This document shows, piece after piece, positions 45,159-53,237 of a DNA stretch of 64,000 nucleotides. Origin of the DNA: Gemmata massiliana. GTDB taxonomy: Bacteria; Planctomycetota; Planctomycetia; Gemmatales; Gemmataceae. Numbering within the stretch: the first letter of the stretch is position 1; each line of letters starts with the position of its first letter. Where the stretch lies: NCBI GenBank assembly GCA_000531095.1, contig HG799466.1:168689-232688 (forward strand). Reading direction: 5' to 3'. Made by a program: the position numbers and the translations under genes. The notes under the pieces were generated by a model. The model searched no databases, was not told the DNA's origin, and saw only the letters and a list, made by a program, of their open reading frames with translations.

Positions 45159-46271
45159 GTGACGCTCTCGACGACGCTCTCGACCGCGCTCGCTCTGTTC
45201 GCCCAAGGCAAAGATGCGGTGAAGGACGGGGGCGGCCCGAACCCGGTGAGTACCGCCAGCATCATCATCATTGTGGTGGCGCTGGTCGCGGTCCTCATTT
45301 TCGTGGTGTTCCTCTTTCTGTTCTTCAGCTTCATCCGGCTCTGGATCCAGGCCCTTTTGACAAAGGCCGACATCGGGATCGGGAGCCTGATCGGGATGAA
45401 ATTGCGGAACGTCGATTACGCGATGATCGTGCGCCAGAAGATCGCGCTCGTGCAAGCCGGCGTGCGCGTCACCACCGGGGAGCTGGAAAGCCACTTCCTC
45501 GCACGCGGTAACGTGCCGAAAACGGCCACCGCGGTCATCGCGGCGCACAAGGCCGGGCTCGATTTGCCGTGGCGTACCGCCGCGGCGATCGATCTCGCCG
45601 GGCGCGACGTGCTCGAAGCCGTCCGCACGAGCGTGAACCCGAAAGTCATCGACTGCCCGGACCCGTCCAAGGGCAAGCAGTTCCTCGACGCGGTGTGCCG
45701 TAACGGTATTCAGTTGCTCGCGAAGGCCCGCGTGACCGTGCGCACCAAGCTCGAACGACTGGTCGGCGGGGCGACCGAAGAAACGATCATCGCCCGCGTC
45801 GGCGAGGGCATCGTGAAGGCCATCGGCTCGGCCCACGATCACAAGGAGGTGCTCGCGAACCCCGGTATGATCTCGCAGACCGTGCTGCACAACGCGCTCG
45901 ACGCGCAGACCGCGTTCGAGATCGTGTCCATCGACATCGCGCACATCGAAGTCGGCGAGAACATCGGTGCGAAACTCCAGGCGGACCAGGCGGCGGCGGA
46001 CCTCCGCGTGGCCCAGGCCGAAGCCGAAAAGCGCCGCGCCGCGGCCGTCGCCCGCGAACAGGAAATGCGCGCGCTCGTCGAGGAGAACCGGGCGAAGGTC
46101 GTCGAGGCCGAGGCCCAGGTTCCGCAAGCCATCGCGGACGCCTTCCAGAAGGGCAACCTGGGCGTGATGGACTTCTACAACATGAAGAACGTGCAGTCCG
46201 ACACCCTCATGCGGAACAACATCGCGACCATGACCGGCGGCGCGGAGGGTCAGAGCGGGTCCGGACGGTAG
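45159..46271 (+). CDS. floA: Flotillin-like protein FloA
   Basis: A 370-residue FloA/YqfA-type scaffold protein. The membrane anchor is the hydrophobic region near residues 32-60 ([21 protein letters not shown] in pieces), followed by the SPFH-like domain ([43 protein letters not shown]) and a coiled-coil C-terminus rich in Ala/Glu ([18 protein letters not shown]). FloA assembles dynamic membrane microdomains and affects fluidity and protease activity. It starts at GTG 45159 after AAGGA. The NfeD-NfeD-FloA order matches the yqeZ-yqfA operon of Bacillus. Confidence 0.93.
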   Translation: MTLSTTLSTALALFAQGKDAVKDGGGPNPVSTASIIIIVVALVAVLIFVVFLFLFFSFIRLWIQALLTKADIGIGSLIGMKLRNVDYAMIVRQKIALVQAGVRVTTGELESHFLARGNVPKTATAVIAAHKAGLDLPWRTAAAIDLAGRDVLEAVRTSVNPKVIDCPDPSKGKQFLDAVCRNGIQLLAKARVTVRTKLERLVGGATEETIIARVGEGIVKAIGSAHDHKEVLANPGMISQTVLHNALDAQTAFEIVSIDIAHIEVGENIGAKLQADQAAADLRVAQAEAEKRRAAAVAREQEMRALVEENRAKVVEAEAQVPQAIADAFQKGNLGVMDFYNMKNVQSDTLMRNNIATMTGGAEGQSGSGR

Positions 46272-46352
46272 TCACCGCCGATACGCGGGCACACCAGTGC
46301 TCGCCGATTAGCAACAGGTTCGGTTCCTCGTTTTCGCTGGGCGGGGTTTGTC

Positions 46353-47078
46353 ATGGGCGCGCTTCTGGTCGTGGTCATCCTCGTCCTCATCTCCACCGCG
46401 GTGGGGGCGCTGGCGAAGATCCTGAACAACATGCAGGAGGCGAGTAACAATCGCCGACTGGAGCGCGAGCGGTACGAGCGCAACAACCGAGCGGAGCGCG
46501 CCCGAAACGAGCGCGAGAACGAGCGGGCGGAGCGCCCGTCGCCCCGGGCCTCTCGGTCCACGAACACGGAAAGTACCAGTAGCGGTTCGGTGCGAGCCGC
46601 AAACTCGGACATGGACCGGTTCCTGGCCGAGATCGACCGTCTGCGTCGGAAGGCTTCGACGAACCCGAATCCGCCGCCCCAACCCGGCTCGTCGGCCCCG
46701 GTCGCGCCGGTGGTTCAGCCGATTAAGCCCCCCGCGGAATCACGCCCGCGCTCCCGCGTGGTCGCGGAACTGGCGGATTCGGCCGCCGCGTCGAGCGCCG
46801 CCGCCGGGTTCAGCATCTCGCCACAAGCACCGACGCGAACCGCGCCAGTCGCCGCACAAATCGAGGAACTGCCGGTCGCACAGGTGCTGCGCCCGACGTC
46901 CTCGACCGGCGCGCCCGCAACGAGGGTGACGAAACTCGTGGGCCGCGCCCGCCCAGCCTCGAAGACGAACTTCGGCAAGAACCTGACCGCACTCCTCGGC
47001 TCCGGCCAGGGCGTCGCGATGGCGGTCGTGCTGCAAGAGATCCTCGGCCCGCCCAAATCGAAGAAAGGTAAGGCGTAA
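46353..47078 (+). CDS. Membrane-anchored coiled-coil protein of the floA operon
   Basis: A 241-residue protein: an N-terminal transmembrane helix (LLVVVILVLISTAVGALAKIL), a strongly charged Arg/Glu coiled coil (about residues 28-65, NNRRLERERYERNN), and a Pro/Ser/Ala-rich disordered region up to a C-terminal GKNLTALLGSGQGVAMAVVLQEILG segment that could be a short amphipathic helix. The family is unknown to me. It follows floA by 81 bases with a GGCGGGG upstream, and ends at a bidirectional terminator. A role with the flotillin scaffold is suggested by position only. Confidence 0.65.
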   Translation: MGALLVVVILVLISTAVGALAKILNNMQEASNNRRLERERYERNNRAERARNERENERAERPSPRASRSTNTESTSSGSVRAANSDMDRFLAEIDRLRRKASTNPNPPPQPGSSAPVAPVVQPIKPPAESRPRSRVVAELADSAAASSAAAGFSISPQAPTRTAPVAAQIEELPVAQVLRPTSSTGAPATRVTKLVGRARPASKTNFGKNLTALLGSGQGVAMAVVLQEILGPPKSKKGKA

Positions 47079-47089
47079 GCAGTACGGGA

Positions 47090-47140
47090 ATCAACAAACG
47101 AGCGCGGCCGGGAACATCCCGGCCGCGCTCGTTTGTTGAT
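47090..47140. terminator. Bidirectional terminator, 24-bp perfect stem
   Basis: ATCAACAAACGAGCGCGG (47090 onward, arm 24 bases to 47113) pairs perfectly with 47117-47140 across a three-base loop. It lies between the convergent floA operon and the glycosyltransferase genes, with an A-rich flank on one side and TTGTTGAT on the other, so it can stop transcription from both directions. Confidence 0.8.
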
Positions 47141-47165
47141 CTTAAGAAAACAATTCGATCTTCTG

Positions 47166-48173
47166 CTATCCCAGCACGGCCCGGCAACGCCCCATCAACC
47201 ACGGCAGCAGTGCCCCTTCCTGCCACCGGCGCAGGGCTTTACCGGCGAGCACCGCGGCGTGGCGCGGGAGATACTTCACCAACCGGCGCCCGCGCACGTT
47301 CCGCCAGAACACGCGCTCCTCGTTACACGATTGCCGTTCCAGCGTGCGACGCGACGGGTTCCGGCCGTAGCTGCTCGATACGCGGTGCCACACCACCGCC
47401 CCCGGATCGTACACGATCTCGAAACCGAGGCGCCGGAGCCGGAACGACAGGTCCACGTCCTCGAAGTACGCGCCGAAGTGTTCGGGAAACCCGCCCGCGG
47501 CCAGTACCGCGTCGCGCCGGTAGAATGCGGCACACGCGCTGGCCCCGAATACGTATTCGGCCTTGAAATGAAGGGATGAAGGGGTGAAGGGGTGAAGGGG
47601 TGAGATTTCTTCCTCACCTGCTCTCCATTTCGCTCCTTCACCCCTTCTGTATTCCGAACCGTGCCCCCGCTTGGAGGCGAACCCGCCGAAATCGTACTCG
47701 TCTCCTGCGGTGTCGATGAGTGGTGGGAGGCCGCGCGCCCGGCGTTCCGAGTCGTTTTGGAGCACGAGCGGTGCAACGGCGGCGACGCGCGGGTCCGCGA
47801 ACCGCGCGAGTGCGGAATCGGCCCACCCCTCGGTCACTTCCGCGTCGTCGTTGAGCAGTTCCACTAGTGGCGCCGAAGCCGCCGCGATGCCCGCATTAGC
47901 GGCGACACAAAACCCACCCGCTCGCGGGCGCCGCACAACTCGGACGCCCGCAAATTCGGCCGCCGCCTGCGAAACCGTCGCCCCGCGTGAGCCGTCGTCC
48001 ACGACGATCACTTCGGTGTTCGCAGGTGCGAACCGAGCGACGCTCGCGAGGCACAGCCGGAGCAAATCGGGGCGCGAGTGAGAAGGGATGACGATCGAGA
48101 GTCTGGGGAGCGGAGCGCGGAGCGTGAATGGAGAGGGGAACGGTCCCGGCACCGGCATATCATGGGTCCGCAT
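47166..48173 (-). CDS. Glycosyltransferase family 2 (rhamnosyltransferase-like) with repeat insertion
   Basis: A 335-residue GT2 protein. The GT-A domain opens with LSIVIPSHSRPDLLRLCL and contains VIVVDDGSRG, ELLNDDAEVTEGW (DxD-like) and GASACAAFYRRDAVLAAGGFPEHFGAYFEDVDLSFRLRRLG, which carry the usual acidic and ED motifs. The start at 48173 follows CGGAGC. A 96-bp palindromic repeat with a 6-bp target duplication is inserted in frame after the EY of RGHGSEY, adding 32 residues (RRGEGAKWR...LHF) that homologues lack. This may lower activity. The gene follows the second GT2 gene by 13 bases. Confidence 0.85.
   Translation of the reverse strand: MRTHDMPVPGPFPSPFTLRAPLPRLSIVIPSHSRPDLLRLCLASVARFAPANTEVIVVDDGSRGATVSQAAAEFAGVRVVRRPRAGGFCVAANAGIAAASAPLVELLNDDAEVTEGWADSALARFADPRVAAVAPLVLQNDSERRARGLPPLIDTAGDEYDFGGFASKRGHGSEYRRGEGAKWRAGEEEISPLHPFTPSSLHFKAEYVFGASACAAFYRRDAVLAAGGFPEHFGAYFEDVDLSFRLRRLGFEIVYDPGAVVWHRVSSSYGRNPSRRTLERQSCNEERVFWRNVRGRRLVKYLPRHAAVLAGKALRRWQEGALLPWLMGRCRAVLG
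47559..47654. repeat. 96-bp palindromic element inserted in a GT2 gene, 6-bp direct repeat
   Basis: GTATTC occurs at 47553-47558 and again at 47649-47654, flanking the inserted block. Inside, GAAGGGGTGAAGG-type tracts on one side and CCTTCACCCCTTC on the other are inverted complements, with an inner GGTGAG/CTCACC stem. Its length is a multiple of three, so the host frame stays open. It is not obviously related to the other repeats. Confidence 0.75.
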
Positions 48174-48186
48174 CGGGCGCTCCGCG

Positions 48187-49281
48187 TTACTCCGTGCGGC
48201 CGTCCTGTTCGGCGGCGATCGGGTGGAGGAACGACGCGGCGAACCGGATGCGCTCGGCGGCCTCCTGTTGGCGCCCGACGGCCACGTCCGAGACCAATCG
48301 GCGCATTTGATCGAAACAACGGGCCGCGTCCGAATCGCCGCGCACCTTTGCCCACAGTTGTCGCGCACCGGCTTCCGCCCACACCGCACTGGACAGGAGC
48401 CGCGCCTGCCACCCGGACCAGTGCCGGCGCGTGTACGTCAGAAGCGCGTGCCGGGTAACGAGACGGAGCGGCGGCGGCACCCGGCGCGCGTGTAGAGGCC
48501 AGTGGTGCGTGACCTGTAGGGCCGGGTCGAACCACACCTGCCACCCGTTCGCGGCGGCGCGCCGGCAAAAGTCCACGTCCTCGTAGTAGAGGAAGAACGA
48601 TTCGTCCAAGCCGTTGAGTTGCTCGAAGCACTCGCGGCGCACGAGCAGGCACCCGCCCGTGGCCCATTCGACCGGACTTTGGACCGTGCGCCGGTTCACG
48701 TGGCACTTGCGCCGGGCGCGCGGGAGGCAGAGCCCCGCGAGCGTGCGCCCGAGCGAGGGGAACGGCCCGGTCGAGGGTTGCGGGGAACCGTCGCGGTTGA
48801 GGAGCCGGAAGCCGATCACGCCCACGTCAGCAGGCAGATCCCCGCGGGCCGCGCGCCCGAGCACGTCGTCGAGGAACCCGTCGGGTACGGTGATGTCCGG
48901 GTTCAGCAGGAGCACCCACGGCCCGGTACTCTGTCGGCACCCGCGGTTCACGGCGGCCGCGAACCCGAGGTTGGCGTCGTACCGGCGCACCGAAACGCCC
49001 CGGAGCCGCGCGACGCGGGCCGCGAGCGGGTGGGCGGGCGAACCGTTATCGATGATTTGGATCTGAGCCGCGCCCGTGCGAACCACGGCCGAGCGCCGGA
49101 GCTGGCGCACGAGGCGGGCCGTGTTTTGCCACTGGCAGAAATTGACGACGACGACCGCAAGCTCAGTGGCCGGCGGCGCGGGGGCGCGACGCGGGGCGGT
49201 GAGCGCGAGTTCGTGTCCGTGACCGGGTGCGGCCACGGGCGCGTGCGGCGAGGTGCCGTCTGGCGAGTGTGCCAGGGCCAT
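48187..49281 (-). CDS. Glycosyltransferase family 2 (rhamnosyltransferase-like)
   Basis: A 364-residue GT2 enzyme. The catalytic domain starts with LAVVVVNFCQWQNTARLVRQL, and has QIIDNGSPAHPLA, VLLLNPDITVPDGFLDDV (DxD-like, with nearby N), and ESFFLYYEDVDFCRRAAANGWQVWF with the ED motif and Trp typical of rhamnosyl/galactofuranosyl transferases. The start at 49281 follows AAGGAA; the frame is open upstream without a start. It overlaps no other gene and precedes a paralogue on the same strand by 13 bases, forming a two-gene operon. The acceptor is unknown. Confidence 0.88.
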   Translation of the reverse strand: MALAHSPDGTSPHAPVAAPGHGHELALTAPRRAPAPPATELAVVVVNFCQWQNTARLVRQLRRSAVVRTGAAQIQIIDNGSPAHPLAARVARLRGVSVRRYDANLGFAAAVNRGCRQSTGPWVLLLNPDITVPDGFLDDVLGRAARGDLPADVGVIGFRLLNRDGSPQPSTGPFPSLGRTLAGLCLPRARRKCHVNRRTVQSPVEWATGGCLLVRRECFEQLNGLDESFFLYYEDVDFCRRAAANGWQVWFDPALQVTHHWPLHARRVPPPLRLVTRHALLTYTRRHWSGWQARLLSSAVWAEAGARQLWAKVRGDSDAARCFDQMRRLVSDVAVGRQQEAAERIRFAASFLHPIAAEQDGRTE

Positions 49282-49844
49282 GCGGGTTCCTTCCCTGTGC
49301 CGGCCGCGGGTCCACCCGCGGTCGCACGATGATACGCACAGGACGAAACCCAATGCAAGCGGAACCTGTGCCGGGTACCTCTCCGCTCCCGGCGATTTTG
49401 GGCGCGGGTCAGTTTTACCCTTGTACTCCCCCGTTTTCAGGAGCGGCAGCACGCCCACGTCGACCACGAAATACGCGACTGGTGCGAACCCGGGCGAACT
49501 CAAGTTGGAGCAACCGGCGCGGTGAGCGAACCCTTCGCCGGGACGCCAGTCGAGTGCGCTCGCGCGAAATTCGGTACAACCCGAGTGTATCGTCGACGAG
49601 CTTCGCGGGTCCGACGGCGGACCGAAGAGAACCCCGTGGGTACCGCGTTCGTGGGTTTGGCGCACGCGGGCGGGTGCGAGGTCGTCCGCTGGGGGTGGCT
49701 GGGCACGCGCTACGAGATCATGAGCCGCACCGCGAAGCTGGCCCTCAACGCGATACGATTGGAACTGATGAAACCAAGTAGCACATCAACCGGTTCTGAA
49801 CTCACGTGTCGGATTGAATTGCCGGCCGAACCAAGGGTGCTTGC
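49282..49844. other. Intergenic region with no supported gene
   Basis: A 563-base gap between divergent genes. Several frames are open on either strand, but none has a ribosome site, domain or start typical for the window. I see no repeat or strong promoter. The left part probably holds the promoter of the glycosyltransferase operon, the right that of the phosphatase-like gene. Confidence 0.4.
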
Positions 49845-50399
49845 ATGGAACCGACGAACACCGAGATACGGATCGCGGGTTACTTGGCGGCAAGTTTGCT
49901 ACTTGAGCGCGAGCCAAAACAGTGGCACGCGCTCGTGTTGCTCGATTCCGGTAAAGAAGCGAGCGACTTTATTCAGGAGCACACGGTGTCTCACCTCTGT
50001 CTCCGCTTTGATGACATCGAAGAACCCCGTGTGAACAAACTAACGCCCACGAGATCCCAAATCGCACAGGCACTCGAATTCGCCAAAGGGAAAGACAAAC
50101 TGCTCGTAAGTTGCCGGGCCGAGCGCGGGCGAAGCGTTGCTCTGGCCTACATCATCTGTTGCCGGACACGCGGAATTTCTGAAGCTCTCAACCTTCTCGA
50201 CCCGACACGTCACCGGCCCAATCGACTCGCTGTTAGCCTCGGCGACACGCTCCTCGACGCGCCCTGCGCACTCGATTCGTTCGACGACTGGCGCCGGCGC
50301 CACGCACACGTCCAGTTGTCCGAATACTACGACGAGATGGAGAAGGAATTCGAGACACTGGAAGCCCAAGGAGCCACGAACCGCATCTGTGGACCGTGA
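49845..50399 (+). CDS. Protein tyrosine phosphatase-like protein
   Basis: A 184-residue protein. The segment LLVSCRAERGRSVALAYI contains the C-x5-R-S P-loop of cysteine phosphatases (Cys, then Arg after five residues, then Ser), preceded by a beta strand and followed by a helix as in dual-specificity phosphatases. Upstream, HLCLRFDDIEEP holds an Asp-rich loop, a candidate for the general acid. The typical His before the catalytic Cys is a Ser here, which occurs in some DSP-like families. Function in phosphoprotein or RNA metabolism is unresolved. Confidence 0.65.
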   Translation: MEPTNTEIRIAGYLAASLLLEREPKQWHALVLLDSGKEASDFIQEHTVSHLCLRFDDIEEPRVNKLTPTRSQIAQALEFAKGKDKLLVSCRAERGRSVALAYIICCRTRGISEALNLLDPTRHRPNRLAVSLGDTLLDAPCALDSFDDWRRRHAHVQLSEYYDEMEKEFETLEAQGATNRICGP

Positions 50400-50713
50400 G
50401 CCCACCCACAGGTGAATTCCGCCGAAGTAAAGATGCGACTGAAACGCAATCGGAGCACTCGGCGTTTGTCGGCAATGAGCTGCGGCACAAATTTACGGGG
50501 CAACTTGACGACCCAACCGGTTGCAATTGCGCCTCGGTTGTATGCCTATCAGTAGCGAACTAGCCGACAACTGATTTAGGCAAACACACTCACGTCACTT
50601 TAGGTCCAAATAATTCCCAAAATTTCACCCTACTGAGACGCCAATTATTAGGCACTTCTGGTAATGTGTAACGTCTCACCTATTTCGATCGGTCAGTCGC
50701 TCAGGAGCAAAAC

Positions 50714-51439
50714 GTGATTCGCAGCGCCCAAACGTTCATCATTTCAGCTACACTCGCTCTTACATTTCACTTGGTTACCGCGTCCGATGTCCGGGCCGGC
50801 TTCATTAAGAACATCAGTACCGGGTTCAACAACACGACCAGCACCTTGTTGTCAGATGGCACCGCGGACGATGATTACGTAATCGGGTCGGGTGGAACCG
50901 GAGGGCACAGCGGAGAGGTTCCGCTCGTTCGGACCGCTCCGCTCCCGGGTACATGGCTAGCGGATAGTGCCTCGACGGGATCGCGCTGGCTCGTACTCTC
51001 GGGTAAGGGCTTGGAGGGCGTCGATGTCGGAGCCGGGGTATTTTTCTTCGACATCGTTGTGGACCTCACGGGCTTCGACCCGGCCACTGCTCAGATTGCC
51101 GGGCTTCGGTACTCCGCGGACAACAAGCTCGTTGCGGTACGGATCAATGGCACGGCCGTGTTCACACAAGACGGCAGCTTCGCTGAAGAGTTCCAGTCAT
51201 TTCGCGATCTCGGAAGTGTGGGGCTCGGTCAATTCCATAGCGGGCTCAATGTGATCCGGTTTGAAGTGGACAACCAACTCGGGTCCGACTCCCCTCTGGG
51301 TTTGCGCGTGGAAGGCACCGTCGAGGGTCAGTCGGTCACTGCCACGCCAGAACCGAGCGGCCTGATGTTGCTTGCGACGGGCGCGGTCACCACGCTCGGC
51401 TGGAAACGGTTACGAAAGACCAATCGCGCTGAGAGGTAA
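50714..51439 (+). CDS. PEP-CTERM sorting domain protein
   Basis: A 241-residue exported protein that starts at GTG 50714 with GGAG seven bases upstream. It has a signal peptide (FIISATLALTFHLVTASDVRA) and a C-terminal PEP-CTERM tripartite tag: TPEPSG, a hydrophobic helix (LMLLATGAVTTLG), and a basic end (WKRLRKTNRAER). The middle is beta-rich and has no known domain. The tag would be recognised by an exosortase, which is not in the window. The upstream gap (50400-50713) is AT-rich and likely holds the promoter. A degenerate palindromic repeat follows the stop. Confidence 0.85.
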   Translation: MIRSAQTFIISATLALTFHLVTASDVRAGFIKNISTGFNNTTSTLLSDGTADDDYVIGSGGTGGHSGEVPLVRTAPLPGTWLADSASTGSRWLVLSGKGLEGVDVGAGVFFFDIVVDLTGFDPATAQIAGLRYSADNKLVAVRINGTAVFTQDGSFAEEFQSFRDLGSVGLGQFHSGLNVIRFEVDNQLGSDSPLGLRVEGTVEGQSVTATPEPSGLMLLATGAVTTLGWKRLRKTNRAER

Positions 51440-51476
51440 GTGCTTGTGGAGCCGAATCCGGTTGGATTCCCCAATG

Positions 51477-51525
51477 ACGAGCCGTAACCGTAAGGGCGAG
51501 GCACCCATTGCGGTCGAGGCTCGTT
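51477..51525. repeat. Palindromic repeat, GAGCCGCGACCGCAAGGGAG family, degenerate copy 4
   Basis: ACGAGCCGTAACCGTAAGGG is followed by CATTGCGGTCGAGGCTCGT. The arms are shorter and less similar than in copies 1-3. It lies 38 bases after the PEP-CTERM stop, in line with the placement of the others. Confidence 0.6.
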
Positions 51526-51661
51526 TACCCCGCTGGGACGAGCCCGTCACTTAACAAACACTGTGCCGCACCGGCTCGCGCTCAGCGAATGATTTTCCGA
51601 ATCGCGCCGCTCAACACCGCGGTTCGCAAGGAACTAGTTCGAGCAAAGGACGGCACGTAAG

Positions 51662-52177
51662 GTGGCCGACATGAACAAACCGGAAGTCGCTCGACCGACC
51701 GAGGACGTGTATTGCTGGTTGGAGGCAGAGTCGTCGATCATGCTCAAAGCCACCACCCGGTTCGGTGACCCTGTGGAACTGACGGCCGATGAAGCGCGGG
51801 CCATCGCCGCCACGCTTACGACACTGGCCGAACGGTTGGAACCGTTGACCGACAAGCGCGCCGGATCAGGCGCGCCACGAATGCCCGACGGCAGATCACC
51901 CATCACGCGCCCAACTTCGCCTTCGCGTCGTCGAGAATCGCCTTCGTCGCGGTCGCGCCCACGCGGGTCACCCCGATCGCGCGCACTTCCATCAGCTTCT
52001 CGAACGTGCGGACCCCGCCCGCGGCCTTCACCTGCACCCACGCCGGGCTGTGCTCGCGCATCAGCTTTAAGTCTTCGACCGTCGCGCCCGTTTCCGCGTA
52101 ACCGGTGCTGGTCTTCACCCAGTCCGCGCGCACGTCGCCGCAAATGCGACACAGTTCTCGCTTGTGCTCGTCCTTGA
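51662..52177 (+). CDS. Small unknown protein overlapping deoC (uncertain)
   Basis: An open frame of 171 residues from GTG 51662 (ATG 51671 also possible). Only the first about 60 residues look like protein: VYCWLEAESSIMLKATTRFGDPVELTADEARAIAATLTTLAERLE, a compact beta-alpha unit. The rest overlaps deoC on the other strand by 275 bases and is Ser/Arg/Pro-rich, typical of antisense shadow. Either a frameshift removed the true stop, or the gene really runs tail-to-tail over deoC, or it is not real. Confidence 0.4.
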   Translation: MADMNKPEVARPTEDVYCWLEAESSIMLKATTRFGDPVELTADEARAIAATLTTLAERLEPLTDKRAGSGAPRMPDGRSPITRPTSPSRRRESPSSRSRPRGSPRSRALPSASRTCGPRPRPSPAPTPGCARASALSLRPSRPFPRNRCWSSPSPRARRRKCDTVLACARP

Positions 52178-52589
52178 GGTAGGCGTTCTCGAAAATCACC
52201 TTCACCTTCGCAACGCGCGCGTGGGCCGCGCGCACTACGGCCGCGATGTCGTCGGCCACGAAGTTCCACTCGCCGCTCAGCACCTTGCCGACATTGACCA
52301 CCATGTCGAGTTCGGTCGCACCATCATCCATTGCGCGCTCTGCCTCGAACACCTTCACCGCCGTAAGGTGCCCGCCGTGCGGGAAGCCAATCACCGTACT
52401 CGCCTGCACCATGCTGCCCGCCAGGAGCTTCGCCGCGAGCCGCACCGCGTAAGGCTTGATGCACACCGACGCGGCACCCAACTCGCGCGCCAGGAGGCAC
52501 CCGCGTTCGAGGTCCGCGTCCGTCAGATTCGGTTGGAGCAGCGAGTGGTCGAACATCCGGGCGAGGTCGGCAATAGTCGGGTTGGTCAC
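51903..52589 (-). CDS. deoC: Deoxyribose-phosphate aldolase
   Basis: A 228-residue DERA, which splits 2-deoxyribose-5-phosphate to glyceraldehyde-3-phosphate and acetaldehyde. The active-site lysine for the Schiff base lies in WVKTSTGYAETGAT, the second lysine in VQVKAAGGVRTFE, and the N-terminal DHSLLQPNLTDADLERGC is typical. I use the GTG at 52589, giving a normal length; the frame is open to 52859 but the upstream part is not DERA-like. Other deo or nucleoside genes are absent. It may overlap a doubtful gene at its 3' end. Confidence 0.93.
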   Translation of the reverse strand: MTNPTIADLARMFDHSLLQPNLTDADLERGCLLARELGAASVCIKPYAVRLAAKLLAGSMVQASTVIGFPHGGHLTAVKVFEAERAMDDGATELDMVVNVGKVLSGEWNFVADDIAAVVRAAHARVAKVKVIFENAYLKDEHKRELCRICGDVRADWVKTSTGYAETGATVEDLKLMREHSPAWVQVKAAGGVRTFEKLMEVRAIGVTRVGATATKAILDDAKAKLGA

Positions 52590-53237
52590 GGTACACCGGT
52601 GAGAGGAGAACGAACGGTTGGAGTCAGGATACCGGCGATTCGCGCCGAACCCAGGTGCCCTTCCCTCGCACCCGAAACGAGCAATCGATGAACCTCGATA
52701 CAAAGGCACCTCACACCACAAAAGCAGCGATTTCAGTTGCATTTTGAATTTTTGTACACTATAATATACACATGGATCAAAGTATTCGGGAGACACACTC
52801 CGAACGGAAGTGCCGCAAACGTGGAGTATTTGGTGGTGAGTGTTAGCCCCCAACACCACGATTCGGGTGGTTTTTCAGCAAATGTTAGCCTCCGTTGCTA
52901 ATCCGAGTGAATGAACAGCGCCCAAAACCGCGTTTTTTAAGGTGATTTGTGCAAACACCCTTCGACGCCGCCCGCACCGGCCCAAAACGTTAGCAAATGT
53001 TACTCGGGCCGACAGTTCGGGTGGCAACGAACACCGCGTTGGGGAAAAGTTCCTCGGCCGCGGGGAGTGTGGAAGGCTGCGAAGGTTCCCGGCTTCCTCT
53101 CGGGTCGAACCGACTTGCACGAGCCGCTCTATTCGCCGCGCGTGCGTTCAAACGCGACCGACCTTGACCCTCTTGGGGGGGATGGTATGCGTGAAGTGAC
53201 TCCTAAAATATCCCCCAACGGCCCCGGAGAATCCCCC
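52590..53237. other. Divergent intergenic region, AT-rich, with motif copies
   Basis: This 648-base gap separates deoC and the SH3-type gene. It contains an AT-rich tract near 52741-52771 (TTGTACACTATAATATACAC), a TATAAT-like candidate, one good copy of AAYGTTARCRWWTGTYA at 52985-53001 with GGCCC before it, and a partial one near 52876-52890 (CAGCAAATGTTAGCC). No gene is convincing, though frames are open on both strands. Confidence 0.45.

Noticed and set aside
47559..47620. Tandem GAAGGGGT units as a possible CRISPR or VNTR
   Set aside because: Units are too short and without spacers, and they belong to an inverted-repeat element with a target duplication.
49227..49781. Plus-strand frames between the glycosyltransferases and the phosphatase-like gene
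   Set aside because: Arg/Pro/Ser-rich with no domain or initiation signal; probably random open frames in GC-rich DNA.
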